From Oenanthe sinensis (lineage: Eukaryota; Streptophyta; Magnoliopsida; Apiales; Apiaceae), in the NCBI GenBank assembly GCA_028671895.1, contig JAPMAC010000231.1, forward strand, positions 12,178,001 through 12,242,000: a stretch of DNA of 64,000 nucleotides. The letters are read 5' to 3'. The notes beneath the pieces are model-generated. The model saw only the letters and a program-made list of their open reading frames with translations, did not search any database and had not been told where the DNA came from. Shown here in pieces: positions 1-11,054 of the stretch. The stretch's first letter is position 1. Each line of letters starts with the position of its first letter. Made by a program: the position numbers and the translations under genes.

Positions 1-2115
1 AGGGGTACAACCCACAAAAACCTTCAACTCAAAGGGTTGAAGAAGTTGTTAAGGCCCCTGTCACACAAGAACCATCCAATCAAAGTTTGAATGCAGGCAC
101 TACATCTCTCCATGAAGATTTTGTCGTTGCTGATGCTGAGAAGATAAACTCTGATGAAGTTCCATTTATAATCTTTGATGCTATCATGGTGCAACCACTT
201 TCTGCACAGCCTATGGAAACTACATCCACTTCAACTACAACTCAAAGTACTCAAAGTTTATCTGTCACTGCAAACTCTGATGCTACTGCAAACTCTAATC
301 ATGAGGATGCATTCTCTGATGAGCCAATTTTTAAAGACGAAGAGGTTACAAATCTTTCAATTCCTTATACACAAAGGTGCAACACAAAAAAGTGGCTAGT
401 TGATGCCTTTGATACACATGAGAGATTAACGATGACATATCTGGACTATCTTGTTGTTGAAAAATTGAAGAGTAAACTTGAAGTTGCTTTGGATACAGAA
501 GGTGTCAAGAGAGATTTTACTTTCAAGGGAGAACAATCAAATGAAGAACTTCTAAACTCTCACAGAAAATCCATCTGGGATATGTGTTAGAAATTTCCTA
601 AGGAAGAAATTTCATGGCCTCATGTTCATAAATTAATACAAAAAGCTGATTCTGAGTTGAATTCTGCAGAAATGAAAACTATTTTGAAGGCTACTACTGT
701 GTTGACCAAGGGTCTTCACAATGAAGTGTGTGATTTAAAAGAATCTGTCAGCAAAACCACTGCATCTGTTCAGACTTCTATGACTACATCTCAACATGCT
801 TTGGAGTTGAAGCTCAAGAATGTCTCTGTAAAACAGGATGCTTTGAATTAAAGGTGATAACCTTTCTACTATTGTCACCTCCATGCAATCTATACTGCAT
901 ACAATTATGGACATCTTAACAATCAGAAAAGGGAATGATGTCAGAAAGGGGGATAAGGTTTCACATGACAAATCCAAGGAGGATGTTGTACAAAAATCTG
1001 ACAAACCTGATGATGATGATCAAGGGAGTCATAAGGATGGAAAGCAAACTCTGATTCAACAAACTCTGAAGACTTCTCAGACTGGACAAACTCTGATGGC
1101 TTCACAAACTATGATCCCATCAAACTCTGACAATTAGCAAACTCTGATGACTGCTGATATGGAGTTAGCTAAAAGGTTTGAAGAAGAAGAAAAGCCTGAG
1201 AAGATAGAAGAACAAAACTTGAAGGATGTAGAACTGGCAAGAAAATTGTTTGAAGAAGAAAATCCAAGAATGGATCTAGTTGTTGTAGAAGAAGAATTGA
1301 AGAAATCTGGTACTGACAATACTCAAGTCTAGAAGAAAAGAAATGTACGAACAAAAAGAATTCCAAAGAAATCAGATGTTCAAGAAAAGAAGAATTTATC
1401 CAAGGCTGTTGAAGTGCAAAAGCCTGTTGAAACTCAATCAAAACCTACTCCTAAAATTTTGAAGAAAGCTCTAGCCAAATCAAAAACTCCAATTACTATG
1501 TCTGGAACAAAATTTCTCCCATGTGGAACAAGTTTTGAAGATGGGGAAGAGGAACAACAAACTCTGATCAGAAAGAAAAGTCTTGATCTTCTGTGGACAA
1601 AAACACAAACTCTGACTCTCAATGCCAGACTTGGTAAATACAAGGGTGGTATTGGTGATTCTCAAGCCAAAGTCTACAGGGATGAAGCAAATACTTTCAG
1701 AGATCTCTTCTCATTAAAAGACAAGCCTGAGGAAGATTTGACACAAGAACATCTTGACAAATTTATATTTATTAACATAGTGAAGGACATTTTTGATGGT
1801 GTTCAAGCCAAAGAGAAGTTGTTGTATTTCTTGGAGAATGGGAGAGTTTTGAAAATTGCTGAAGAGGATTTAATTCCCAAATCATCTAAAGAACTTGAAC
1901 ATGTTATTTACTCCTGAATGATGAGAATGAAGCTATTTCTAGGTGGGTGAAAATTCTGGAAGGAGTAGTCAATGAAAAAAAGAATAATGAGAGGATGCTC
2001 ATGATAAACTCTGAGGAGTATAAACCATAATACTTGCTAGAAAATGATACTGAGAAAGCAATGGAAAAAGGAGATGCGAAGGTCTAGATGGTTTAGGGAT
2101 TCCTACACTAATATT
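1..2115 (+). pseudogene. Decayed post-pol ORF of an old copia element (level 0), left part
   Basis: An open frame runs in from the left edge (frame of base 87) and is stopped by TAG at 588-590, after which the same frame continues to 851. A frame change near 850 leads to a second frame (883-1917) broken by TAG at 1135 and 1330. Another shift near 1908 continues to TAA at 2028-2030. The product is Glu/Lys/Ser/Thr-rich with probable coiled coils and repeated 'QTLM/NSD'-type runs. I see no zinc knuckle, protease, integrase or RT motif. Its sequence style matches the post-pol region of the SIRE-type element at 58686-60064, so I infer the extra 3' ORF of such an element. It resumes after the nested block, at 20031. 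Function unknown; clearly dead. Confidence 0.6.
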
Positions 2116-2117
2116 TT

Positions 2118-3821
2118 AAAATCCCGAACTTATACACTTAAATAAATTGCTCCAAAATCCAATAAAAAGTTACAACAACTCAATATCCAACATCTTACAA
2201 TATATACATTAAAAATATAACTAAGGTCTCCAAATTTCGCAACTAGCACTCTGTCCACAAAGTAGCCCACCTAACCTGCCGGGGAAAATCAAAGAAACAT
2301 AGATCGGCAGTGAGCGAAAGACTCATATACGGATATAAAATTATGTAAAGAGTACAAGGGTTAGAATGATGACAAGATGAATAAATAAAATATCTGAATA
2401 AAGAATGATAAAACAAATCGAAAGAGACAAAAGATATTGGTCATACTTAACTCACAATATAAACAAATAACAAAAAAAGTAAAAAGACACAATAGATATC
2501 TTATTATATCAACTTACATATATACCCTTAAATCACAAATATCCATACTCTTACACATACTCTTATCACTTACAGATAATAATATCAAATAGATCAAAAG
2601 TGAACTTATTTACGAATATGGGAGATAATCTTACACTTACAGGATGTCCTACACTTCGGTTCTCCAGAATATGTAGTCATCAAAACTTACAGGGGCTTGC
2701 ATAGAATAAATCAAATGTTACCCAAAATCTTACAGGGGCTTGCATGATATAAAACACAATACTACCTAAATGACCAAAATACACATACATAATAGTCATG
2801 ACTCAACGTGTCCCATAATTCCGGCGACATGCCCATACAATTTAAATACACCGTAAAGGTGGTGCCAAAGCATAAGATTATCCACTCATGACGGAGGTCT
2901 TACGAAATCTCTCAAATCATACATATATCACAAATAAATTAAAAGTACATTACTTAAATATCATATACCCAAATATCTTACAAAAATATACCATTAATAA
3001 TAAAAATCAGATCTGCCCAGTTCAGAAATAACGCAATTTACTATATCAAGATGATCTCGAATGTAAAAGTATAAAACCATTAGTTCGTAAAGGATTCAAT
3101 GCAGACTTTGACGGGGATCAAATGGTATCTCGAATGTAAAAGTATAAAACATAAAACTTGTAGACAATTCTGAGACCTTTCTAGAATGATAAGACTCATA
3201 AAAAATGGAGAAATAACGAATTCAGAAACAATTAAAATGTGGACTGCCATAACAGAATCAGGCTATGATCACGGTAGTATTTCGATATTTGAGATATCGA
3301 AATCATAGAATTTGTCAGCGGAATGTAAACAAAGAACGCAGAGCTCGAAACGACCTTTTCAGAATGACATTACACATAATTTTTGGATGAATTCTCAATT
3401 TATTATGGCTTTATGAAATTACAGCAGAACAACTCCAAATAACCAATCAGATTACACAAAAGATAGATTTTGACATACTTGCATGCGGAATTTCAGAAAA
3501 CACAAAAAACGAAAATTGTAGACAATTGAAATACCTTTTTAAGCACAATAAGATTGTAACAATCTGAAATATAACGAAGGAGATACAAATTTAACAAGAA
3601 TCAGAATGTATATGAACTATACACAATATATATACATATGTGTGTGTGTGTGTGCGCGCGCGCGTGTGTGTGTGATTTTGAATCACAAAACGAGAATAAA
3701 GAGAGTGTTACGAACACAAAGAGAGTGTATCAAAGATATCCGTACATTAACAATACAAGAACAAAAAGAGTGTGTAGAAATATCTGTACCTTAAAAATTA
3801 AAGTTATGAATGATTATCAAG
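2118..3821 (-). repeat. 1.7-kb tandem repeat, copy 1 (Ty3/gypsy-like LTR sequence)
   Basis: The sequence from about 2118 is repeated from 3822 with an offset of 1704 at the start and 1613 near the end. Copy 1 carries extra internal segments, including a duplicated stretch near 3055-3160. There is no coding potential. Read on the minus strand, its layout resembles the gypsy solo LTR at 22893-24435. I could not define TG/CA ends, so the LTR assignment is an inference. The short ORFs here are chance frames. Confidence 0.55.
3639..3674. repeat. (TG)n(CG)n(TG)n microsatellite
   Basis: A 36-base alternating purine-pyrimidine tract: TG repeats, then CG repeats, then TG repeats. It lies inside repeat copy 1. 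The paralogous place in copy 2 holds (AT)n instead. Confidence 0.95.
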
Positions 3822-5235
3822 AAATCCCGAAATTATACACTTAAATAAATTGCTCCAAAATTCCAATAAAAAATTACAACCGCTCAATATCCAACATCTT
3901 ACAATATATAAATTAAAAATATAACTAAGGTCTCCAAATTTCACAACTCGCACTATGCCCACAAAGTAGCCCACCTAACCTGCAGGGGAAATCAAAGAAA
4001 CATAGACCGGCAGTGAGCGAAAGACTCATATATGGATATAAAATTATGCAAAGAGTATAAGGGTTAGATTGATGACAAGATGAATAAATAATGATGAAAC
4101 AAATTGAAAGAGACAAAACATATTGGTCATATTTAACTCACAATATAAACAAATAATAAATAAAAATAAAAATACACTAAAGATATCTTACAATATCAAC
4201 TAACATATATACTCTTAAATCACAAATATCCATACTTTTACACATACTCTTACCACTTACTGATAATAATATCAAATAGATCAAAAGTGAATTTACTTAC
4301 GGATATGGGAGATAATCTTACACTTACAGGATATCCTGCATTTCAGTTCTCCAGAATATGTAGTCATCAAAACTTACAAGACTTGCATAGAACAAATTAA
4401 ATGCTACCCAAAATCTTACAGGGGCTTGCATGGTACAAAACACAATGCTACCCAAATGACCAAAACACACATACACAATATCCATGACTCAACGTGTCCC
4501 ATAATTCCGACGACATGCCCTTACAATTTAAATTCACCGTATAAGTGGTGCCAAAGCATGAAATTATCCACTCATGAGGGAGGTCTTATGAAATTTCCCA
4601 AATCATACATATATCACAAATAAATTGAAAATACATTACTTAAATATCACATACCCAAATATCTTACAAAAATAGATCATTAATAATAAAAATCAGATTT
4701 GTTACGTTCAGAAATAAGGCAATTTACTCTATCAAGATGATCTCGAATTTAAAAGTATAAAACATGAAACTTGTAGACAATTCTGAGACCTTTCTAGAAT
4801 GATAAGACTCGTCTAAAACGGAGAAGTAACGAATTCAAAAACAATTAAAATGCGGACTTCCATAACAGAATCAGGCTATGATCACAGTAGTATTTCGATA
4901 TTTGAGATATCGAAATCACAGAATTTGTCAGCGGAATGTTAACAAAGAACGCAGAGCTCGAAACGACCTTTTCAGAATGACATTACACATAATTTTTGGA
5001 TGAATTCTCAATTTATTATGAATTTCTGAAATTTCAACAGAACAACTCCAAATAACCAATTAGATTACACAAAAAGCAGATTTTGACATACTTGCATGCA
5101 GAATTTTAGAAAACACAAAGAACGAAAATTGTAGACAATTGAAATACATTTTTAGGCACAATTAGATCGTAACAATCCGATATATAACGAAGGATATACA
5201 AATTTAACAAGAATCAAAATGGATATGAACTATAC

Positions 5236-5277
<42 letters not shown>

Positions 5278-5364
5278 TTTGAAACACAAAACGAGAACAA
5301 AGAGAGTGTTACTAACACAAAAAGAGTGTATCAAAGATATCCGTACATTAACAATAGGAGAACA
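3822..5364 (-). repeat. 1.7-kb tandem repeat, copy 2, cut by element A
   Basis: Second copy of the 1.7-kb unit. Landmarks shared with copy 1 include the 'tagcccacctaacctgc' block, the 'cttacaggggcttgcat' block and a 'ttcgatatttgagatatcgaa' palindrome. The copy stops at 5364, exactly where the LTR of element A begins; copy 1 continues past the equivalent base. Element A therefore inserted here after the tandem duplication formed. Confidence 0.6.
5239..5274. repeat. (AT)n microsatellite
   Basis: About 36 bases of pure AT alternation, at the same place in repeat copy 2 as the TG/CG tract in copy 1. Confidence 0.95.
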
Positions 5365-7172
5365 TGAAAGGCTGTATGTATAGACCTATATGTAACATAG
5401 GGTTATAACTCAACACAAGAACATGACGTGTAAATAATATGAAGTTATCACCGGAATCAGGAAGACATGAAGACTTGGTAAAGACAAAGGATAAAGAAGA
5501 AATCTACAGACTTGAAGCATTAGCTCACTGGAAGAAGTTCATTAATATGTTCATGCCTCAGTGAAGAATAAAGGTTGAAGTATTCAAGGATGTGGAAGCA
5601 ATGAAGCAGTTGTCAAAGTACCAGAAAGATTCTAGTGATCCAAATCTGCAAGTTAGTCAAGCAATGAATTGCAGAGCTCAAGTACAGGAATCGAGAAGAT
5701 AGAATATACGACAAATACAAAGAATCAAAATATTAGATGGAATCTTGGAGTCTACTATAGATTGCTGGAGGAAGTTCATTCATATGTTCAGACTTCAGTG
5801 AAGGATAAAGTTCGAAGATGTTCAGGGTTTCAGATATGTTTGTGGTTCAGCATAAGTGCTAGAGGATTCCAATGTACTTACAATAGAAGCACTTCTTAAC
5901 ATGATGGAACAAGTCAATTGTATTATAAAGAAGATGTGAATATCAAGATCGTGTTAGTCGTTTGTGAACCAGACCAGTTGCACCAATCGTCAGCACAAAA
6001 GAGATTGAGAATTGCATCTATGATTCAGAAGAATTGGCCAGATACTGAGATGAGTAACCAAAGTGGTATGTGATTAAGCCCAGAATAAATCAAGGTCGAA
6101 TTAACAAGGAAATATTTATTTGACTTGGTTGCAGTGGAAGAAATAATATTAAAGGCTTAATAGATTCGAAATTGGCTAAGGAAAGAAGACTACAGAAGCG
6201 GTATCCAGAAGTCAACCTAGTCAAGCCATTTCGTCTTTTTCCTATTTCGTCCTATTCACCTATGGTTATTAACCATCGGGTGAGAAAACAAAGTGAGAAA
6301 AGAAGTAGAAAAGACAAAGGCATATTAATCCCACTAGCCGATAGTTATTTACTATCGGGTAAAAGAAAAAGAAAAGCAAGCCACTTCCCGATAGTTATTA
6401 ACTATCGGGTAAAGGAAAAATTAGCAGGAATTTCAGATGCTTTCTAACTATCGGATAAGAGAATTAAATTGATTTAAAAAATAATTCCGATAGTTAATAA
6501 ATCAAGCAATAATTCCGATAGTTAATTTATTGGAGAATATTTCCGATAGTTAACATATCTCCGATAGTTGCTCAGCTTGAAGTAGTTAATTCTATTTCAT
6601 GAATTGTTTTAAGTGTCCGATAGTTAATTTACAGACTCATCGATAGTTAACAATTACTCAGAAAATGTTCCCGATACTTAAGGTTAAACAGAAGCGAAGA
6701 AGCAACTGATTTACTTGGCACAAAATGGGCCACGTATCCGAAGTTGAAAAAGTCTACACAAAAAGCAGCAAAGGCATCGTCTTTGTTATTGATTCAATTC
6801 ATTCAGCTACACAGAGAGATACACAGAGCAATAACAGAGAGAAAACTCAGAGAGCATTCAAGAGTAAACACTGAAGCCATTAACTTTGTACCCAGCTGTT
6901 GTTACCCTTGTTGTTTTCAGTAAAGCTTGTAATCTAACTGTTGTACTAGTGAATCATTGTAACTAATCGAAAGATTAGATTTGTGGAGCACCTCAGGGTT
7001 TATATAAATCAAAAGATATATTCCCCGAACTGTTGTTATGTTATTGCTCACCAACTGTTTGATTATATAACTGTTCGAACTGTTTAAAGTCCATCAAGAA
7101 CCATTCCGCGAATATTTTATAAATTGGACAATATCGTATTCAACCCCCCTTCTACGATATTTGGGACTAACA
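5365..7172 (+). repeat. Element A left LTR
   Basis: Starts TGAAAGGCTG and ends ACTAACA just before the primer site; 1808 bases. Its copy is 16663-18470; the only difference I saw is at about 6142 (a versus t). The part at 6259-6680 holds a cluster of CCGATAGTTA motifs. A TATATAAAT box lies at 7001-7009. A CAGAGAG-rich stretch at 6810-6860 may be transcribed leader. The short frames at 5669-5899 and 6172-6447 are chance ORFs copied in both LTRs. Confidence 0.95.
6259..6680 (+). repeat. CCGATAGTTA hairpin/half-site cluster in LTR
   Basis: Two full inverted repeats, at 6338-6359 and 6388-6410 (11-base arms around one base in the second), and a degenerate one at about 6259-6280. These are followed by half-sites at about 6446, 6487, 6515, 6543, 6561, 6617, 6640 and 6671. 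The same motif recurs at 13961-14407 in the same element. The role is unknown: it could be a U3 regulatory array, RNA hairpins, or a captured repeat. Confidence 0.85.
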
Positions 7173-7174
7173 AT

Positions 7175-7186
7175 TGGTATCAGAGC
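7175..7186 (+). promoter_or_regulatory. Element A primer binding site (tRNA-iMet type)
   Basis: TGGTATCAGAGC, two bases after the LTR end, matching the plant initiator methionine tRNA 3' end used by most copia elements. It is repeated at 18473-18484. Confidence 0.9.
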
Positions 7187-7329
7187 TTACTGATTGAGTT
7201 TACAAATCAGGATCTATTGTTCGGACTTCAGTATTAAGCTTCTGGATTTTTTTGTGGATTTTTTAATTTTCAAAATATTTCACTCAGAAATTGTTTTGAA
7301 CTTTAAATAATTTTGAAAAATTCAATATC

Positions 7330-9876
7330 ATGAGTTCTCAGAAAGTAGGAAGTATTAAGGTTCCTCAGTTTGATAGAGCGAATTATAATCTCTGGAAAAA
7401 GAAGATGACCCTGTTTATTAAGGCTGCAAATCTATTGTACATGGGTATCTTAGAGAACGGACCATTTGTACCAATGAAGATGATTTCTGAATCTACAGTG
7501 GACGGAGTAAGAGTTCCTCAAAGGTCTACTCCAAAGGATCCTACAGAGTTCACTGATACAGAGAAAGAAATTGTTGCATTGGACATAGGCCTTCAGTTGA
7601 TTATTGTTGACTCAATGGATGAAGACATGTGCCATCAAATTCTAAATTGTATATCTGGAAAGCACATGTGGGAAACCATCGAACTGATTATGGAAGGAAC
7701 AGAAGAAGTAAAAGAGAACCGGTTGGATATACTGACATCAAGATATGAAGCGTTCAAATCTACTCCTGGAGAAACAATCACTCAAGTCTTTGAGCGATAT
7801 AATAAATTGTTAAATGAATTGAGTATCCAGGGGAAGAACTATCCGTTAAGGGAAACGAACAGGAAGTTTATGTTGACTCTTCCACATCATGTTGAGCATA
7901 AAGTTTCTTCAATTAGAGAAAGGGACAACTTCAATGTCATGCCCCTTGAAAAGCTATATGGAAAATTGAAGACTTATGAAATGGAACAAGAACAGAGGTT
8001 GATTATCTATGGTTCCGGCTCAGTGGATAGTAAGAGTGCAGCACTAATGAAGACCACAGCTCTTGTGGCAGATGAAGTGAAGACTTCTGAAGCAAAGGTT
8101 GTTGAAACCAAGATTGGTAAAGAATTGATCATTGAAGCTGAAATGGCTACAGAATCACAAGCTGAAGAGGAAGATGATTTTTATACATTGGAAGAGCTTG
8201 ATGAGATGGAAGACAAATCTATGGCGTACTTGGCAGGGCGTTTCAAGCATATAAGATTCAGAAGGAATCCCAAGTACAAGAAAAGTTTTGGTAGCAGATT
8301 TCAGAAGACAGGATCATTTTCGGGATCCAACTCAAGAGGTGGTTACAAGTCAAACATGGTAGACCGTAGTAAGTTCCGTTGCTACAACTGCAATGAACTA
8401 GGGCATTTCGCCACTGAATGTAAGAAACCGAAACAAGCAAAAGACAATAAGGTTTATGAGAAGAAGAGTTCATACGAAAACAAAAGCTATGATGAGTTGA
8501 AAAGGGAGAATGAGAAGTTGAAACAGAGATTGGATGCTTTGGTTGCAAAACAACAAGGCAAGGCTTACATTGCTGAAGGTAGAAGCTGGGATGACACAGA
8601 TTCTGAAGAAGAAGAATATGGAAATCTTGCATTAATGGCAGACACTTCAGAAGAATCTTCATCATCAGCACAGGTACCTATTCTCACCACTGTAGATATG
8701 TCTCTATCTGAATATAAAAATACTGTTAATGACTTGAGTATAGAGATGTTTAACATTCATACAAGCATGCTAGCTTCTGAAGCAGAAAATGCTAGACTAG
8801 TTGCGAAGATTAAAAAGCTAGAATCTGGAAAGGAACAACTAGAGCTTGTAGGAATCACAGTTAATAACCTTAAGGAAAGAAATGAATATTTAGAGAATAA
8901 GGTTATCTGTAATGCAGAGGTTGAGACAGCACTTATGGCTAAGATTTCTGAGCTAGAGTTAAAATTGGAAGCTTTTAAGAACTCAGCTAATATTGCTAAA
9001 GACATAATGGATAAGCAGAGCTTAGATAATAAGACATGTATAGGCTTTGACTACGATGAACATAAAAGGAAAAACAAGAAGGATAAAAGGAATATAATTT
9101 TCAATGCTTCTAGTACTGTTTTATTAGAAAATGAAAATGTTCCTTTTGTCATTAAGAAGAGTAGTAATCCTGTCTTTAAGCTCCCACTCTCAGAACCCTT
9201 AGATGAAGATACTATCGTATGGAAACAAGAAATGCTTGTTGAGGATGAGTTAAAGAAGAAAGAAATTGAGGAAGGTAATGTAGAAGAAGTTACACCTAAT
9301 AAACCAGTTAAAATTGAATCTGTTAAAACTGAATTAGGTAGTAACAAGAATAAGTCAAAGAGTAATAGGAATGGGAAAGTAGGTGTTAAAATTGCTAATT
9401 CTGCTACACCTGCACCCACTGCACCTAGGAAATTGTGTACTAATTGCAATTCTGCTGGACACCTTAGTCATGCATGTAATAAGGTTAAAGTAGAATCTGA
9501 TATTCCTATTGTGCAGAACATGTTTAACATAAATAGTTCTCATTTTCCTTGTGGTATTACTGGATGTATGCCATGTGCTTTTAATATTATGCATGCTTAT
9601 TTTAATTTGATGAATGCATCTACTTCTAGTAATTGCATAGGAATACAAAGAAGCATGAATAAGAAAAAGGTAAGGGCAAAGACTGCTAGTCCTCCTAAGG
9701 TTAGGAAGGAGACTCAATCTCCTAAGCCAAAAGACAAATCTGTCAAGGCAAAGGAACAAGATTCGAGTTCAGTCAAAATAGAACTTAAAGATGTTAAAAC
9801 TGAACCTGTTACACCATCTGCAAGAACTTCTAAATTTCTTGGACCCAAACAAGTTTGGGTGCCAAAGAAACCTTAA
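7330..9876 (+). CDS. gag: Element A gag (nucleocapsid/capsid) polyprotein, 848 aa
   Basis: Forms the retrotransposon particle and packages its RNA in the cytoplasm. The N-terminus has the copia gag fold (a 'WKKKM' stretch near residue 23). A CCHC zinc knuckle lies at residues 351-364 (C-x2-C-x4-H-x4-C) and a second one at 703-716, which is unusual for copia gag. Between them is a long, charged, probably coiled-coil region, with a Lys-rich tail ending WVPKKP. At 848 aa it is much longer than typical copia gags (about 300 aa), as expected for SIRE-type elements. The start is the ATG at 7330, the first after the leader. The frame is intact to TAA 9874-9876 and overlaps the pol frame, which lies one base back. 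Confidence 0.9.
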   Translation: MSSQKVGSIKVPQFDRANYNLWKKKMTLFIKAANLLYMGILENGPFVPMKMISESTVDGVRVPQRSTPKDPTEFTDTEKEIVALDIGLQLIIVDSMDEDMCHQILNCISGKHMWETIELIMEGTEEVKENRLDILTSRYEAFKSTPGETITQVFERYNKLLNELSIQGKNYPLRETNRKFMLTLPHHVEHKVSSIRERDNFNVMPLEKLYGKLKTYEMEQEQRLIIYGSGSVDSKSAALMKTTALVADEVKTSEAKVVETKIGKELIIEAEMATESQAEEEDDFYTLEELDEMEDKSMAYLAGRFKHIRFRRNPKYKKSFGSRFQKTGSFSGSNSRGGYKSNMVDRSKFRCYNCNELGHFATECKKPKQAKDNKVYEKKSSYENKSYDELKRENEKLKQRLDALVAKQQGKAYIAEGRSWDDTDSEEEEYGNLALMADTSEESSSSAQVPILTTVDMSLSEYKNTVNDLSIEMFNIHTSMLASEAENARLVAKIKKLESGKEQLELVGITVNNLKERNEYLENKVICNAEVETALMAKISELELKLEAFKNSANIAKDIMDKQSLDNKTCIGFDYDEHKRKNKKDKRNIIFNASSTVLLENENVPFVIKKSSNPVFKLPLSEPLDEDTIVWKQEMLVEDELKKKEIEEGNVEEVTPNKPVKIESVKTELGSNKNKSKSNRNGKVGVKIANSATPAPTAPRKLCTNCNSAGHLSHACNKVKVESDIPIVQNMFNINSSHFPCGITGCMPCAFNIMHAYFNLMNASTSSNCIGIQRSMNKKKVRAKTASPPKVRKETQSPKPKDKSVKAKEQDSSSVKIELKDVKTEPVTPSARTSKFLGPKQVWVPKKP

Positions 9877-10502
9877 TCACTTTGTGGTTGCAGGGCATAG
9901 GTACTAATGAAAAAGTCATGTGGATTCTGGATAGTGGATGTTCAAGGCATATGACAGGAGACAAGTCCCTGCTGACCAATGTGGTTGAAAAGACCGGCCC
10001 AGTTGTAACCTTTGGAGATGACAGCAAAGGATTTACTAAGGGATATGGTAGTCTGGAAGTTGGAAATGTCATCATTGAAAATATCTCTCTTGTTGACGGT
10101 CTGAAGCACAACTTGCTGAGCGTCAGTCAATTTACAGATAAAGGATATAATGTGGACTTCAAGAAGGAAAAGTGTCTGATCACCAACAGGAAAGATGAAA
10201 AGCTTGCTCTTAAAGGAGTAAGAAAAGGAAATCTGTTCGTAGCTGACTTAAACACTGCAAGCAGAGGAGAAGCAAGTTGTTTCTACAGTAAAGCATCCTC
10301 TGAGTTGAGTTGGTTATGGCACAGAAAACTATCTCACCTGAACTTTAAGGCGATGAATTCTTTAGTTAGAAGAGAATTGGTGAGAGGGTTACCACAGATG
10401 GAATTCTACCAAGAAGGACTCTGTGAAGCATGTGAAAAGAGTAAGTCAAAGAAGGCGTCACATAGAAGTAAGGACATGTCAAGCATCAGCGAACCTCTCT
10501 AG
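9855..10502 (+). pseudogene. pol: Element A pol, part 1: protease and integrase zinc domain
   Basis: Aspartic protease motif ILDSGCSRHMTG lies about 25 residues in. It is followed by the integrase HHCC zinc domain (H-x3-H in WHRKLSHLNF, then C-x2-C in GLCEACEK). The frame has no convincing ATG and overlaps the 3' end of gag in the -1 frame, so expression probably relies on frameshifting or another route. It ends at a TAG at 10500-10502, in a position where the related copy at about 56836 has a glutamine codon. The same frame continues immediately afterwards, so this is a nonsense mutation rather than a true end. Confidence 0.9.
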
Positions 10503-11054
10503 TTGATTCATATGGATCTGTTTGGACCGGTTAATGTCATGTCAGTTTCAAAGAAGAAATATGCATTAGTGATTGTTGACGACTACTCCAAGTACACGTG
10601 GGTGTTGTTTTTGCATTCTAAGGATGAAGCACCTCAAATGGTAATCGATCACATTAAAAAGATTGAGGTGGAAGCTGGATTGCCTGTGCGGACGATCAGA
10701 TCAGATAATGGAACTGAATTCAGAAATGCAGTTCTAAATGAATTCTGCACGGAGCAAGGCATTTCAAGACAATACTCAGCCCCAAGAACTCCACAGCAGA
10801 ATGGAGTGGTAGAAAGGAAAAATAGGACTTTGATTGAAGCAGCAAGGACAATGTTAAGCCAGTCAAAGCTACCTACATATTTTTGGGCAGAAGCAGTCAA
10901 CACAACTTGTTACACTCAAAATAGGACCCTGATTAATAAAGATCTAGAAAAGACATCCTATGAGATTATGACCAAAAGAAAGCCATCACTGAAGTACTTT
11001 CATGTGTTTGGTGGAAAATGCTATGTATTGAAAGATGAACATCTGGGCAAGTTT
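10503..11054 (+). pseudogene. pol: Element A pol, part 2: integrase catalytic core
   Basis: Same frame as part 1, after the TAG. It carries the DD35E triad: D in HMDLFGP, D in RSDNGTEF, E in NGVVERKNRT. The frame reads to 11123, but the protein stops resembling copia pol after GKF at 11054. There a one-base deletion puts the rest of pol in another frame. In a working element this enzyme would insert the cDNA into the genome. Confidence 0.9.

Noticed and set aside
5669..6447. Short ORFs repeated in both LTRs of element A
   Set aside because: They fall in untranslated LTR sequence and are duplicated only because the LTR is; no domain.
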